Source: Podocnemis expansa
Taxonomy: Eukaryota > Chordata > Testudines > Podocnemididae
Length of the DNA stretch: 64,000 bases
Direction: 5' to 3'
Assembly: GCA_007922195.1 (NCBI GenBank)
Contig: ML681998.1
Coordinates: 17,154,204-17,218,203 of the forward strand
The translations under genes and the position numbers were made by a program. Positions 47,713-60,249 of the stretch are shown here, one piece after another. Within the stretch, counting starts at the first letter, position 1. Each line of letters begins with the position of its first letter. Under the pieces are notes generated by a model, which saw nothing but the letters and a program-made list of their open reading frames with translations, did no database searches and was not told where the DNA came from.

Positions 47713-50541
47713 GTGAGGGGAAATCTAAGGAACATCTCAGATGTCTGTATACAAATTCAAGCAGTATGAGGAACAAAAAAGAAGAGCTAGAAATACTAGT
47801 GAATAATGATCTAAGTGGCATCACATAAACATGGGATAATTCATGACCAACAATAATATAGGGGTTCACCTTGTGTAGGAACAGTAATTCAGGGAAAAAA
47901 GGACGGAAGTGTTGTCTTGTACACCAGTGCTGTATATACTAGCACTGAGATTTGGGAAGAATACCTGCTGAAAGTCTGAGGGTAAGGATAAAAGGGGTAA
48001 AAACAAAGGTGATGTCATGGTAGGGCTCTAATACAGATAATCTAACCAGGAGAAAGAGATTGAGACTTCTTTAAAAACAACTATCAAAGTCACCCAAAGC
48101 ATAGGACTTGTGGTTATGAGAAACCTCAATTACCCAGACATCAGTCAGGAAAACAAAGCGGGGTGCAGCTTACCCAACAAGATTTTGGAATGCATTGCAG
48201 TCAATCTTTTCTAACAAAAGGTGGAGAAAGCGACAAGGGGAGAAGTTGTTCTTGATTTGACTCTGACCAACACACACAGTAACACTGCCTACCTGAATGA
48301 CACTGACCTCAAGGTACATAGACCATGGCTCAACAGAGGTCAAGTGTAGACTCCGGTTACCTGTGTTTACCCTAATGTTTCTCCAGCAGCAGTCTCACAA
48401 TGCCTGATACTGGAGCTCTCTGATCACAATCAGATATGAACTCCACTGTCCAGGGGTCACAGAGACTGGAAACCACGCCAGCCTCCTACAACCTTGGGAA
48501 TTTCTAAAAAGCTTTTCCTGATAGTTCAGCTGAGAGAGCACACCTAGCAGCACTCAATTGTTGTGTACAACAAACCAGCCAATTATTCTGGCCACATAAA
48601 ACATCTTTACAAGACATTGATTGTGCTATTAAGTATTTGGAGCATTTCCACCAAAACCAGCTTAAGCAGGATTCTTTAAAAACTAAGTCCATGTCTATTA
48701 AGCTTTTAGTTAAACAAATAAAAGTCACTTATTGTCATTCACACAGCTCTCTGGTCTGTCCCAGAATCCAGCACTTCTTAATAATGAAAGGATATACCCA
48801 GCAGGGTATTATGAAGAAATCACTTTGTGTAAGTCTAACAGTTATAAGATAAAGTTGTAAACAAAAAATGTTGTAGAACTACTACCTTTGCCAGGCAGGA
48901 AATTTAAAGACCACAGCACAAGAAAAAAACCATCACTCTGAAGTGGGACAAAGTTCTCTTGATTTTGTGTTGTGAGGATATATTCCCCTTGTATAAAACT
49001 TATAGGATTTGTAACAGTCCACCATGAAATGTAGGAAGCAACTGACTATGTGGTGTTCAGTGTCTCTCACTAGATACCTTAATAAATATAGGTCTGTACA
49101 ATCATGATTGGAAACATTTCTCCCAGACCAAAGAAGAAATTCACAGACACCATGCAGAGAGCCAGTTTCAACACTTGTAATCCATGAGTAGGAACATGTC
49201 ATTTCAAATCTGGTCCCCCATTTTCCCAGTTAAGTCAATGTAGTGGGGAAATTCCCCCCTACCAGAGCTCTGATAAAATACCAGCTGAGGGGTGATGACA
49301 AGATAAAGAAACTCATGAGGGATCTACTCTCATTAGCAGTCTTCATGGGTCTGATCCAGACCTCCTGGAATCAATAGGAGTCACTCTGTTGGTTTTAAAG
49401 GGCCTCAGATCAGAGTTTAAATCTTGCTATGTCCCTCCCTAAATAATCTCTAATTCGCAAGCACAGACTACTGCTTTGCTCATTGACTCAAGAGCCTTTC
49501 CTGGTCTGAATTAACAATAAACCACATTTTTACTGTGCAAGAATCCATCTGTGCTTTATAGAGTTTGTGTGGAATGCTTCTTAACTGAGTTGCCTACAGT
49601 TTTTGCTAGCACTAACATTCACAGCAAATATGAAACAAGAGCAATACAGTTACAAAGTTAAACATTACTCATTACATTATGAAATTATTTCAAGCATAAC
49701 TTCCACTCAGGAATTTTAAGAACTATTAGGATTACTGTCACACAATGTGTGTTTTCCATAAGCAAAAGACAAACAGTCCCATCTGAAAGAACTGTTCACT
49801 ATAGTAAATAGGGCCACATTCAACACAAAATTAACACTATATGCTCATTGCGAAGTATTGCACATCCACAAAAACTGCTTGGGGAGAAAAGACAGTTCAT
49901 TTGGGAGTCATAAATTTCCTGATTGTGCACTGTTGCAATGCAGTGCAGATTTGAGTGCTTATTCTACTTGATAATGCCATGCCTCCCTGCCCTACCACAC
50001 ATGATCGAGAAAATAAAAATGGATTTTTAAAGCAGCTTGGTTTGCAACACTCCATGTACATGCAAAACTGCGCATGTCACCACTGTTACAAGATAAGAGA
50101 GGCTGACATTTTCACAGCAGTCATCAATACACTTATCGCCCCAAAGTACTGACACAACAAAAAGTATCTACGCTTGCAAATCCCAAGAATGTTTATAATC
50201 CTTTCATTGAGCTCCAAACAAAAGATTTTTCTGGGGGTTATTTAAGGGCAAAGGATACATCAGATACCCCAACAGGACATAAATAAAACAAAGCAAACAA
50301 TTCTTTTTATGGCGAGGTTGTATGAAGAGGAACAATTTAGCATGTGGACAAGAGGAGAACACCTAGCTTTCACATACTGGTTTTCATCAGTAGATCACAA
50401 AATGCTTTACAATGGAGGTTAATATTACAAGCATATGAAGCATCACACAAAGGGCAGATGAAGCCTTTGTGCAGACAAGCCGAAGCACAATTTCAATTGT
50501 TCCAAGCAGATAATTGTGTTGCTGAAACATTCAGAACTTAC
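47713..50541. other. SNX31 intron, mostly unassigned
   Basis: A MIR-like piece lies near 50380-50420 (GTAGATCACAAAATGCTTTA). No exon recognised before 50542. Confidence 0.35.
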
Positions 50542-50606
50542 CTGCTGTAATTTTCTAAAAAAACTGATGAAGACATCACTGTTTGTAATATTTGGATCTA
50601 TGGTGA
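50542..50606 (-). CDS. SNX31: SNX31 exon, PX domain end
   Basis: The exon is 65 bp, between acceptor TTTTTCAG and donor GTAAGT. It starts in phase 1, completing Val from the upstream exon, and ends in phase 0. It encodes TIDPNITNSDVFISFFRKLQ plus Q, which matches the last PX helix of SNX31 (a DPN...SDVF..F pattern). The frame is open. The intron that follows is almost 16 kb and holds the CR1 and several MITEs. Confidence 0.85.
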
Positions 50607-50898
50607 CTGAAAAACAAGGGCAAATCAAAGTTAGTTTAAGAGGCAGAGAAAAAATGTCTGAACACAGATATTTGCAATACCCCTCTAAGTTTTAAATATC
50701 AAAAGACTGCTAGTAAACCTTCCAATGAGTATTTTACCATCCTTTGATTTAAACAAAGTTTGCTTTTTATTGGATGGTGCTCAAATCACTAGCTGGTCTC
50801 ATATACCAGAAGGCATGTACTACAATAGGTACACATCTCCATAGTGTAATCCTGGCTCCAGTGAAGTCAATGGAAATTTTACCAGGAACTTCAATGGG

Positions 50899-51306
50899 CA
50901 GGGCCGGATTAAGGCTCCCGGGAGCCCAGGGCTGTGCACTTTTCTGGCCCCCCACCCTCCCATCGTGATGGTGCTGAGCCTGGGGAAGGGGCAGTGCTCA
51001 GCACTGGGATGCAATATACTCGCCAGCTGCATGGAGCAGGCTAGCACTCGGCATTGGGACCGGGACAGTGCTGTGGGGTTTGGTCTGCAGATCAGCCAAC
51101 TATGGGGTATGGCAGGCCAGCACTCAGCGCTGGTGGTGAGTACAGCATCCGCAGACAAGCTAGACACCAGGGGCGTGCTGAGCCAGTGACGTGATGTGGC
51201 ACTGGCTGGCAGAACTTGGGCTAGTCCCTAGAGGTGTGCCATGGAGTTCTCTTAACCCAGGACCCAGGACTGTAGCCCCTAAATCCCCTTTGTTAATCCA
51301 GTCCTG
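50899..51306. mobile_element. hAT non-autonomous element, family I
   Basis: The element is 408 bp. It begins CAGGGCCGGATTAAGG and ends GTTAATCCAGTCCTG. Flanks are TCAATGGG and TCAACAGG (6 of 8). Confidence 0.85.
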
Positions 51307-52011
51307 TCAACAGGGCTAGGATTTCACCCCAAGATTTAATAAGAGCCTAACAGCAGGCTCTTGAAGAAATGACAATATTTTCTGAAGTATCAGGCACCCA
51401 GCAACTTTCACTGACATCATCAGAAGCTGCCGGGTGATTCAACAGTTCTGGAAGTGAGGTTATTTACTTAAAAGATTAGCCTGATGGTTTTTTTAAAGCC
51501 TTGGCCACAATGCATATATTACATAAGAGGCCTGCTACGTCTTGTAGTTCAAATCATTATGTTTTAGTTTATTGGCTTATGTGAAGTTCGTACACAATGT
51601 ATTATACTTGCAAAGTCCATATCTAACACTGTGCACTTCATGATATTGCTTTCCTATAAACTTCAAGTGTCTTGTAACAATTCTCACAAGTCTCTAGTTG
51701 GAAGCCTGAGAAAAACAAATTTACTTTGTTCTAGGAAAAACTGAGGCCAGTTTAAAGGCAGGAAGATGAGGGGTGTAGCATTTGAAAAGGACTCACCCAA
51801 AGACCTCTCACTCTGAAGTCAATGGAAGTATTTGGCATGCCAGGACTGCAGGATCAGATCTCATTTAGGTTAGTCCCAACATTCAAGGCGTCCTCCACTC
51901 CCAGCCACACCAATATCCTCAAATCATGACATGCAGAATTCATAACGATCCAACTGTTTAAGCCACATGAGTTTGAAACCCAACTACATAGTTAAAGCAG
52001 AGACACCATAC

Positions 52012-52126
52012 CACTCTGTAGATATTGCTCAAGTTGAGACCTCCGCTCATCAGCCATGGACTTGGTCATTGCCAGGTAGAACTTGGGAGGAAAAGTAGGT
52101 ATGGTACTCCCAAAGATCTGTCTTAG
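52012..52126 (-). CDS. SNX31: SNX31 exon, C-terminal half of PX domain
   Basis: The exon is 115 bp, entered in phase 0 after acceptor ATTACAG and left in phase 1 at donor GTATGG. It encodes LRQIFGSTIPTFPPKFYLAM followed by TKSMADERRSQLEQYLQS. FPPK and the ADERRxQLEQYLQ helix are hallmarks of the PX domain in the SNX17/SNX31 group, where the PPK loop and following helix shape the PI3P pocket. The frame is open. The next exon completes the split codon as Val (G plus TC). Confidence 0.88.
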
Positions 52127-52501
52127 CTGTAATGGCAGTTAAATAATGCTTAAGTGAAGATCTGCTCCTGCCTTCTGTGGACCTCCCCGTATCACCATAG
52201 TCCCCAGATCTGTTGTGATCTGCTTTGGAGAGCGAGTATATCCACTCACCTTAACCCCAAGGCTACTGACAGCTCTTTCAACCTGTAACTGTACTCAAGA
52301 CATGCCGCCCCTTTAATGTCAAACTACACAGTAAGACTTTCATTGGAGCCACTCAGAGGCATCATTGTCCCAATTCAAATCATGCTGCTTTTTGTTTTTA
52401 GTTTTACACAATCTGATAGCAGTTTGGATGCAGTTTCCAAGTTCCAACTCAGAAGAATTACAGCATGTCTACTTCATTAAGTCTTAAGCATTACTCCATA
52501 G

Positions 52502-52773
52502 CAGTGTTTCTCAACTGGTGTTCCTCAGACACGGTGAAGGTGTTTTGTGATCCACCTCAAACCCTCCCTACAGGACTAAGTGGGGAGGAGAGAAGGAGCA
52601 ATTTAATGCCCCAGCCACAGCAAAGCTTCCAGGTACAAGGCGGCAGACACTGACACACAGCTGGAAGCTTTGTTGCAACTGAAGCATTTTAAAATTTCCC
52701 ACCATCGTTACCAACTTTTTCGAGAATGTTTTCATCAGGTGTTTCTCAACCCACTAAAGGTTGAGAAACACTG
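52502..52773. mobile_element. hAT MITE, family E-like
   Basis: The element is 272 bp. It begins CAGTGTTTCTCAACTGG and ends GGTTGAGAAACACTG. Flanks CTCCATAG and CGCTACAG agree at 5 of 8. Confidence 0.82.
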
Positions 52774-53367
52774 CGCTACAGTATAGACAAATGCCATGGG
52801 TTACAAATGTCTTTGTCAATGGCAATTACCTTCCAAAGTATCTATACCAAGAATTATTTGTAATACTGCATGATCATATAAAGCCCCTCTTTTGGGAACC
52901 ACTGACCTCTGTGCTTGATTTTCACTCACAAAAGCAAAGAAAAGGAGCTTAGCCATGTCATAGTCCTCTTTATTTCTTTAACATACTACTGACTCTGTAA
53001 ATAGTTGAGAAGTATCTGGAGACATTTTATACTTCCAATTGGCTTTTGACATATTTTACTGTCAGCTCTGGTCAAATGGGGAACAGTATGTTTTACAGAG
53101 AACATGTTTCTTCTTTAGCATTTTCTACTCATTCTGTGACTAAGCTCAGCAGAAAATTGATCCCTGTTCTGATACAATAGCATAGAACACTAGATTGGCT
53201 TCGGTTTGTTTTTAAAACAACATTGTACAGGCAGTGTTACTTCATGATTCTGTTTCTATGTTTGCCACCCAACACAATACCAATTTCCCTGAAGTTTAGA
53301 TTGGAAGCAACAGAAGACATAATCATGAAGAATGTGATGAAAGAAAGAAATATGATCCTTTATGACC
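52774..53367. other. Unassigned, upstream side of SNX31 PX exon
   Basis: A family E right-end fragment (TTTTGGGAACCACTGACCT) lies near 52890. No N-terminal SNX31 exon recognised. Confidence 0.35.
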
Positions 53368-53431
53368 CAATCTACACTAGAAATTTTTGTTGACCAAAGT
53401 CAGCTTTGTTCACCAAAACAGTGGTGGCATA

Positions 53432-53679
53432 CAGGGCTGTCTTAAGGGGTGAATCAGTGCATCACCAGCTCGGAGCGCTGAAGCTTAGGGGCATCAGCCC
53501 CATCCTGCTGCCAGATGACTGCCAGCCTGGCCTATCCTGCCCCTGCAAGCGCACTCCAGGTGCAGAATAGGCACTTAGGGACGCCAGCCCAGTCCCACCA
53601 CCACATGAACACCAGCCCAACCTTGCCCCTGCAAATGTGCTCCAGGCTCGGGGCACCGCAACCCCTTGAGTCAGCCCTG
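53432..53679. mobile_element. hAT MITE, family J (inside Harbinger)
   Basis: The element is 248 bp. It begins CAGGGCTGTCTTAAGG and ends TTGAGTCAGCCCTG. Flanks are GTGGCATA and GTGGCACA (7 of 8). Confidence 0.88.
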
Positions 53680-54016
53680 GTGGCACACACCCAGCAATCT
53701 CTCCCACACATACACGCCCTGCCAACTCACATCCCCTGATTTTGCAATGAAATAAAACAACCTTGGTTAAAGGCATAATAGGCTTTTTGCACCAAACTCA
53801 TAGCAACAACCATCAGTACAGACACTGCACTTGGTTATGCCACAGTAAATGACCTCCAAGAAGTGTCCCACAAGGACCATCCTGACCACTCTGGCCATCA
53901 GTTAGAACTCTGCTGCCCTGAAATCATCCATCCCTTTTAAAGTCCTGGGAATTTTTAAAATTCAACTTCCTGCTTAGTCAGCAGGGAGAGCTCACATCTC
54001 ATGTTCCCAGTTGACA

Positions 54017-55922
54017 ATGGTGGCTCCATACACCAAACGCTCTCCTGCTTGGAGCAAACTGCAGCTTCTGGATCTGATCAGCATTTGGGGAGAAGAGGCT
54101 GTGTAGTCTGCTCCAGAACGTCGATATGTATGGTCACATTTCTTGTTTAAAGATGGAGAAGGGCTATGAACAGGACATGCTGCGGTGCCATGCAAAATAT
54201 CAAGGAGCCGTGTTGGGGTACCAAAAGGCTAGGGAGTGAAACCGTCGCTCTGGTGCGCAACAAAACACCATTTGATTCTATAAGGAGCTGGAAGCCATCC
54301 TCAGCAGCAAGCCCACCCTGATCCCAAGACACCTGCAGATACCTCCATGGGTCCAGGTCTGACAGCCACTGTACTCAACTCCAACAAAAAAGTCATGGTA
54401 AAGGAGATTGAGCTGAATAATAATGAGGAGCAAGGGACCAGGTCACTGAGTGTCCTGAAGAACTAGGTAGCCAATCCCAGCCATCCAGCTTTGGTATGAG
54501 GAATGCAGGAAAGAGGAACCTGAGTAAGTGATTTTTTTGAGCCAATGCTGCTCAGTTACATGACATACAAGTGCCTTCTGCTTTGTTGCATTCAGGGCCA
54601 TCCTTGGGCTGGGCGAGAGGAGTGATGGCACCTGGCCCCATGGTTCTGTGGGCCCTGCACTGTCCTGTTGTGAGCAGGGCAGCACCCACCACCCTGGCTG
54701 CACTGTCCCCTGCCGTGCTATGGCAGCAGGGTGAGGACAGGAGCACAGAACCCAGCCTCTGCTCTGGGTCAGCCCTCCCTGCTCCCAGGGCAGAGCAGCC
54801 TACCCAGAGGCAGGAAGGAGCAGTGGAGCACCGCAACCCCTAGGCTGCTTATACAGCTGGTTAGAGGAACAGAAATGCACGAGGGTACATGGGTTTGCAG
54901 ATGCTTCTCATTCCCCTGTTCAGCTAACCAGTATGGCAAAAACTATGTTAATGCACACCACGATTTCATGGGAATCCTACAGAGAGATGTTTCGAAAACT
55001 TCCCTGAAGGTAAAACAAACAAGGAGTCTTGAGGTACCTGCCAACCCTCTGCTAGAAATTCCTGAGCAGAGCTGCTTTGTTTCTTCCCCTATTAAAGGAC
55101 ATGCTTTCCCACGCCCATCAGCTATCAGCTGTGCATGGACCAAAGTGGCACACAAGCAAGCAGCATAGGGACCTAATTTGAAGCTGTTTACATAGAGGAA
55201 ATGCCCCCTTGCATCCCAACTTATTTGCAGGAGTGAGATATCAACAGGTATGACCCCCGTCTATGGAAAATGGTGGTATAATTTGAAGTTTTGTCCCTAT
55301 CTATCTGCATCAATACCTCAATCAACCACCCAGCACCTTCTTCCCAGCTTGAATTCCCCCCCCCACACACACACACCTGCACCTCCCAGGTGTAACTCAT
55401 CATGTCCTGGCTGATCATCAAGCTGTGCACCTGCCAAAGGACAGAAAGGAGGTGCATTTTACAGCAATGCATCAATGCTGTTATTGCACTCACAATAATG
55501 CTTGTATTCCTTGTGCTCCTACAGATGTGCCCTTGAGAAGAAACCCTGCCTGTCTGCTGAGCACCTGCGGCTTATAAAGAAAGAACCACAGAGAAGCAAA
55601 GAGGAGACATTCCAAGAACAACTCCAGTCCTCTAAGTCGGGGGGGGGGGGGTGAAAGAAGGGCATGAAGATACAGCATTAAAATCAGAAAATTGATGGTC
55701 ACAAAGAGGTAGGAAAACCAGCAGCAAATGACAGCAGATCACAAGTGCACCATAAAAGACAGGGAGGGGCAAATGGAGCTGCAGACTGAACTCATAAAGC
55801 TTCAGATTGAATTCATGCCCTCCTCAAGCTCCACCCAGATGTTCCCACCAAACTCGTGGCCTGTCCCAGTACCCCGTTCACTCCATCTGTTCCCAAACAA
55901 TAGCTGGACTTACATGAAGTGA
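54017..55922 (+). pseudogene. Harbinger Myb/SANT-like protein remnant
   Basis: The start MVAPYTKRSPAWSKLQLLDL then ISIWGEEAV is followed by a TAG, then a frame change to NVDMYGHISCLKMEKGYEQD, MLRCHAKYQGAVLGYQKARE and FYKELEAILSSKPTLIPRHL. This is the trihelix Myb/SANT pattern (WS...LL.LI.IWGEE, then GY..D..QC..K, then FY.EL..IL). The last part at 55728-55922 includes REGQMELQTELIKLQIEF, a coiled-coil tail typical of these proteins. Stops, frame changes and an insert of about 250 bp near 54595 show it is dead. Confidence 0.75.
54595..54850. mobile_element. GC-rich hAT-like insert, truncated
   Basis: It begins CAGGGCCATCCTTGGGC, close to the CAGGGC ends of families I and J. The right end is not seen. 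Confidence 0.5.
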
Positions 55923-56159
55923 TCATAGCTCACACTGCCTCACTGCCTTCTCACCTGCTGTGAATAACTTATTTAATAATAACATACTCTGTGAAGAATA
56001 AATAACCTTTATGTCACTTGCACAAGGTGGTTTCATCTCACATTGACTGTTATGCACTGTGTATCATAGCCTGGCATAGTGTTATTTAGAAAGACTTCAG
56101 TAGTGCTTGCTTTCAAAGTAGTTCTTCAAGGCCTTACTGTTTCACTGGGCCTCCCACTT

Positions 56160-57480
56160 GTCTCTCTAATAGCCCTGACATCTGGTTATTCATGTTCAGC
56201 TGAAAGGTGATCTGTCTTTGTGTTCCACTCCAAGAGAAAACTTTTTACCGTTAGCTTCACAAATATCATGGAGCATCCAGCAGGCAGCCATGTTCATGGG
56301 AATATTTTCCTTGTTTAGGTCTAACCTGCCATAAAAGTTTTACCAGTAAGCTTTTAATCTGCCAAATGCACATTCAGTGGTCATTTGACACCTGTTCAAC
56401 TTATTCTAGAAGCGCTCCTTGCTGCTTTCTAGGTTGCCCATACAAGGTTTCTTGAGCCACAGCAATAAGGGGTAGACTAGGTCTCCCAGAATCATTATGG
56501 ACATTTCAAAATCTCCCACTGGAATCTTTTGTTCTGGAAAGAAAGTCCCTGCTTGCAGCTTTCTAAACAGGCCGTTCTTTCTGTAGATGTGAGACCATGC
56601 ACCAATTCTGACCAACCCAGATAACATCAATTAAAAGTCCATGGTGATCCACTAACACCTACAGAACCATAGTGAAATATCACTTTCTATTAACGTACTC
56701 TGTCACAGGATGGTCCAGGCCAAAATTAGGGTACAGATGCCATCTATCAGCCTACCACAGTTACAGAATTCCACTATCACAAAGCCATCCACAATTTCAC
56801 TCTTGCATACTTGTGACAGCACAGCGCCAACCATGGACTTCCTGTCTCCAAAATGTTTAGCAGTTGACTCTGAATTGATTAGCAACTGACTGGTAGCAAT
56901 TTGGAATTACCAGTTCCCACAAAACAATCTCCATGCGCTTCTCCACTGAGAGGGCAGCTCCCATTTTGGTGTCCTTGTGTCACAGAGCTGGGGTGGGCTC
57001 CTCACACAATTCCAGGAAGGTGGATCTCTGCATCCTAAAGTTCTGTAGTCACTGCTCATCAACCATGCATGCATCCCAATGTGATCCCACCACTTAGTGC
57101 TTGTTTTCCAAACTAGTATTGCTGGGCCACCATGGCAAACTGTTCCATAAATGCCAGAAGTGATCTGCTATTGTTAGTCTCCATGGCACACAACAGGGCA
57201 GGCACCACGGATTCCTGTTCTGATTTGGAGCACCTGATACGCTGCATGAAACTGCAGTGTCTTAAGAACATAAGCAAAGCAGTAGAGAGCAGTGCAGGAT
57301 ACATCCTCCCAGATACAGATGGTCGGCTCTTCGGAAACTGGGACTGTTGACAAATGCCATGAAACAGAGTTGGAAACCCATGGAATGATGGGATGGAAAT
57401 GACTGCACCACAGGACATTGAGCCCAAACCCATGACACAGTGTGATCCTCTCTGCCCCAGTTCCTCAAATCACATGAATG
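56160..57480 (-). pseudogene. Harbinger transposase remnant
   Basis: Pieces in order on the minus strand: AKHFGDRKSMVGAVLSQVCK (about 56790-56860), GAWSHIYRKNGLFRKLQAG, then FEMSIMILGDLVYPLLLWLK (about 56450-56510), then RCQMTTECAFGRLKAYW and ENIPMNMAACWMLHDICEAN (about 56240-56310). The LGD..YPL..WL and AC..LH.ICE patterns are those of the Harbinger/HARBI1 DDE transposase, covering the helix-turn-helix, part of the DDE fold and the C terminus. The first two catalytic acids are not readable, and several stops are present. Confidence 0.78.
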
Positions 57481-59640
57481 CAAGATGCCCAGCTTTCACT
57501 TAGAAATAAAAGTTTGTAATTTTCTTGCTTGTGCAGGAAAACATGAAAACATGACCTGAATGCACCTTAAGGTCTCAGAGACCCAGAGGAAAAGTTATTT
57601 TTAAAACATGGTTTTTCAACCAGCCAATCTATTGATTTTGGGAGGCCTGACTCAGGATTTTTGAGCCCATATTGTTGGCAATACTGAAATTTAGGAAATC
57701 TGAAACTAAGGCTTCCATTCTCTCCTGCTCTTTCTATGTGATCATATGTTCCACAAAACTGGAAGTGCTCCTGCTTTCAGGACCTCACCTCTTCAGTTAG
57801 AAACACAGATACTCCCTCTTTGTCACTCTTTGACCCAGCCTTTCTGAACCCTTAAGGGGCAACCAGACAACAGGCTGACCAAGATAACAGTGAGCCAGCT
57901 GAAAGCTTGTGCACTTGGCAGACCCTCCTTGCTTATGACAAAGACTATTATAATAAAGTAAATAATAATTTAAATGGGATTTTTTAAAATTACCTTACAC
58001 TACATGTGCACGTTGATACCATTGGCTGGTTTTCTCACCCCTACAGTTCAAAGACATACCGGACTTTAACATGAAAAGAGCATGTGAGGCGAACATTTTT
58101 GCTTTAAATCAATTTTAATGACAGTCTCATTGTTACCATTGGCACGTGCTACAAGGAGTTTAACAGGATTGATAAAGCATTTATAAAGGTGTTTAAACTT
58201 CCACTCTGACTCAAAGGACTGCTTAAAAACTAGAGTTTGTTGCAAATATTTTGGGAGGCCATGGGGGAATGCAAACCAAAACCCTTTTGTTTCCTAAAGG
58301 ATATTTTCGTCAGAAAAACTTTGTCTGAAAAACTTCAGACAACTCAAGTCAAATCTCTTTTACTTAGTGGAAACACAGACTGGTTTCTACAGACACACCC
58401 ATTTGGCTACTATTGAGAAATGACACTTCATAGATGAAGATTTATTATACATTTAATGGCACTCTCTGGAAGCAAACAAGAGGGAGGCATTTTCAGGAAG
58501 GAAAAGGCATAACCCTGACAGCCTGGACAAAAAACAAACGAACCCTCAGTAAAAGAGTTTTTAGATACATAAGGATTTGTGGGAGATTTGTTTGTGGCAC
58601 ACATAATAGCTGCTTCATTACCTCTACACTGGCAACATAGGCCAGTTTCCAATTTGTTGATTATTTACCTATTAGCAGGCACCTGTAAATTGCCTTAAGA
58701 CACGCAAAGTACAAAAGGAGCTGTATAAAACCAAACCATGTTTCCCACGTAGTTGAATAAATATAGTAAGAACAGCAGTTTTCATATAATGCTTTTCATC
58801 TTAAAAGTTCTTTGCATGCTTTGAATTCTCCCACCTCCAAAACCTCAGACATAAGGAAGCATTCTGTTTTACAGACAAGGAAACTGAGGCAAAGACCTAA
58901 TGTGATTTGCCAGAGTTCACAGATGCAGCCAGACTCATAATCAGAACCTCCAGCCTCCTCACCCTGCATGTGGACCTGCTTAGCATCCAAGCAGAACTAC
59001 TCATTATTAGTTGTTTATGAGAATGGAGAGCCTGGACTACTGAAAAATCCCAAGTCAAACAAGAGCAATTATCCACTTTGTTGCTCACCATTTGGTAAAT
59101 TTTTATTTTTCATAAGTTAGGCTATGTTTGTCTGAAGGATTTGGGGAGTATGTTGAGCGGGGATGTTTCTTTCAACCTGATTACCCCACTTTTATGAAGT
59201 CCAGAAACTTTCCGCAACAGTTTACACCAAGGGGGGGAATGGAGGGGGGAGTTAATTGTAACAGAGAGAGCTATCAGTCTTCAAGTATCAAGTTCAGTCC
59301 AACATGACTGGAAACTTAACTGTTTCCAATACTCACCAGCCCAAATGATCAAGTTAAGCTTTAAATGCAACAATTATAAGGCTGTACCTGGCAGACCGGT
59401 GCTCTAGGAGGGACCACACTCACCTCCAGTACAACATGGGCTCCACATCTCCAAAAAGGGCCACACACTGTTTGCCATCATTGCTCTGCTGGGCACCTCA
59501 GAGCCTGCTAATCCATCCTATAAGGAGCAAGGCCCAGGCTGGGTGGGAAAACTGCTGAATCCATGTCTCTCCAAGTCTGCTTCCACTAGTAGAGCTCCTA
59601 TGAAGGCCCAACCAGTGTCTAAAGCTGTCCTCCCATGGAG
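57481..59640. other. Unassigned with MIR-like piece
   Basis: 58855-58925 includes GACAAGGAAACTGAGGCAAA, a MIR-like core. No exon recognised. Confidence 0.35.
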
Positions 59641-59745
59641 AGACAAGGTGGGTGAGATAATATCTTTTATTAGAGCAACTTCAGACAAGTGCTTTCACCA
59701 ATAGAAGTTGGTCTAATAAAAGATATTACCTCACCCACCTTGTCT
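59641..59745. repeat. Foldback hairpin, 42-bp arms
   Basis: 59641-59682 and 59704-59745 are reverse complements with two mismatches in 42, separated by 21 bp. The arm begins AGACAAGGTGGGTGAG. It is a known-style reptile foldback repeat. Confidence 0.88.
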
Positions 59746-59823
59746 CTCTGAGCTCTTCTTCAGGTCTGGGAAAAAGGCACTCAGGGTTGCAGTGGAGTGC
59801 AAGGTTGAACAGATTACTTAACA

Positions 59824-60089
59824 CACTGGTACTCAGATCTCAATGTTTCCGGAGCCGCATTAGTGAACGTTACCCAAAAGAGCCGCTGTAGTCTGAATTC
59901 ACTGTTTCTTTTACTATTTTTTATTATAATTCTCACAGAAAAGATTAAATATTAGTTTACTAATTAAAATTGATTAAAAACATAGTAAAGGCATCCTAAG
60001 AGTTTGATCATTTAAATCACAGAATGTTTTAACTACATGTGCATCAAAGAGACACTTGCAGCTCATGAGCCTAAGTCCAAGTATCACTG
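59824..60089. mobile_element. hAT-like MITE remnant
   Basis: It starts CACTGGTACTCAGATCTC and ends AGTCCAAGTATCACTG, with AGAGCCGC inside. The ends are only roughly inverted. Confidence 0.5.
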
Positions 60090-60249
60090 GTTTGGCCAAA
60101 GGAGTTAAACACATTAGAAAACATTCAAGGCAAAGTAGACAATTAATACCTCTAGAATCATAGGTCAATGGAAGGTTACTGGGTTATAGATTGTAGTAAT
60201 GAACCATAATTTCAGGGTCTTTGTTGAGTCTGATTTTTAGAGTGCTGGT

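Larger units (their letters stand above)
5471..52126 (-). pseudogene. SNX31: SNX31 (sorting nexin 31), unitary pseudogene, partial
   Basis: SNX31 is a PX-FERM-like sorting nexin of the SNX17/27/31 group. The family binds PI3P on endosomes through the PX domain and NPxY cargo tails through the FERM-like module; SNX31 is known from urothelial cells. Ten exons were recognised by translating the minus strand between splice signals: 52012-52126, 50542-50606, 34720-34830, 31214-31304, 28299-28376, 26936-27005, 25463-25555, 13873-13950, 11024-11080 and 5471-5578. Intron phases match across neighbouring exons (1, 0, 0, 1, 2, 0, then 0), which chance matches would not give. Three adjacent exons are disabled (two TAG codons, one 10-base deletion). 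Exons for the region between residues AANKMK and AFLLSS were not found, apart from one weak 36-bp candidate. N-terminal exons are outside the window or undetected. Introns are present, so this is not a retrocopy. Assembly error is the main alternative to true gene loss. Confidence 0.8.
53368..57480. mobile_element. Harbinger DNA transposon, decayed, two convergent genes
   Basis: Harbinger elements carry a DDE transposase and a Myb/SANT-like DNA-binding protein. Here the Myb-like gene is on the plus strand (54017-55922) and the transposase is on the minus strand (about 56160-57480), 3' ends facing each other. A left-end candidate, TCTACACTAGAAATTTTTGT, lies at about 53370. The right end was not found. 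A hAT MITE (53432-53679) and another GC-rich insert (54595-54850) sit inside. Confidence 0.75.
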
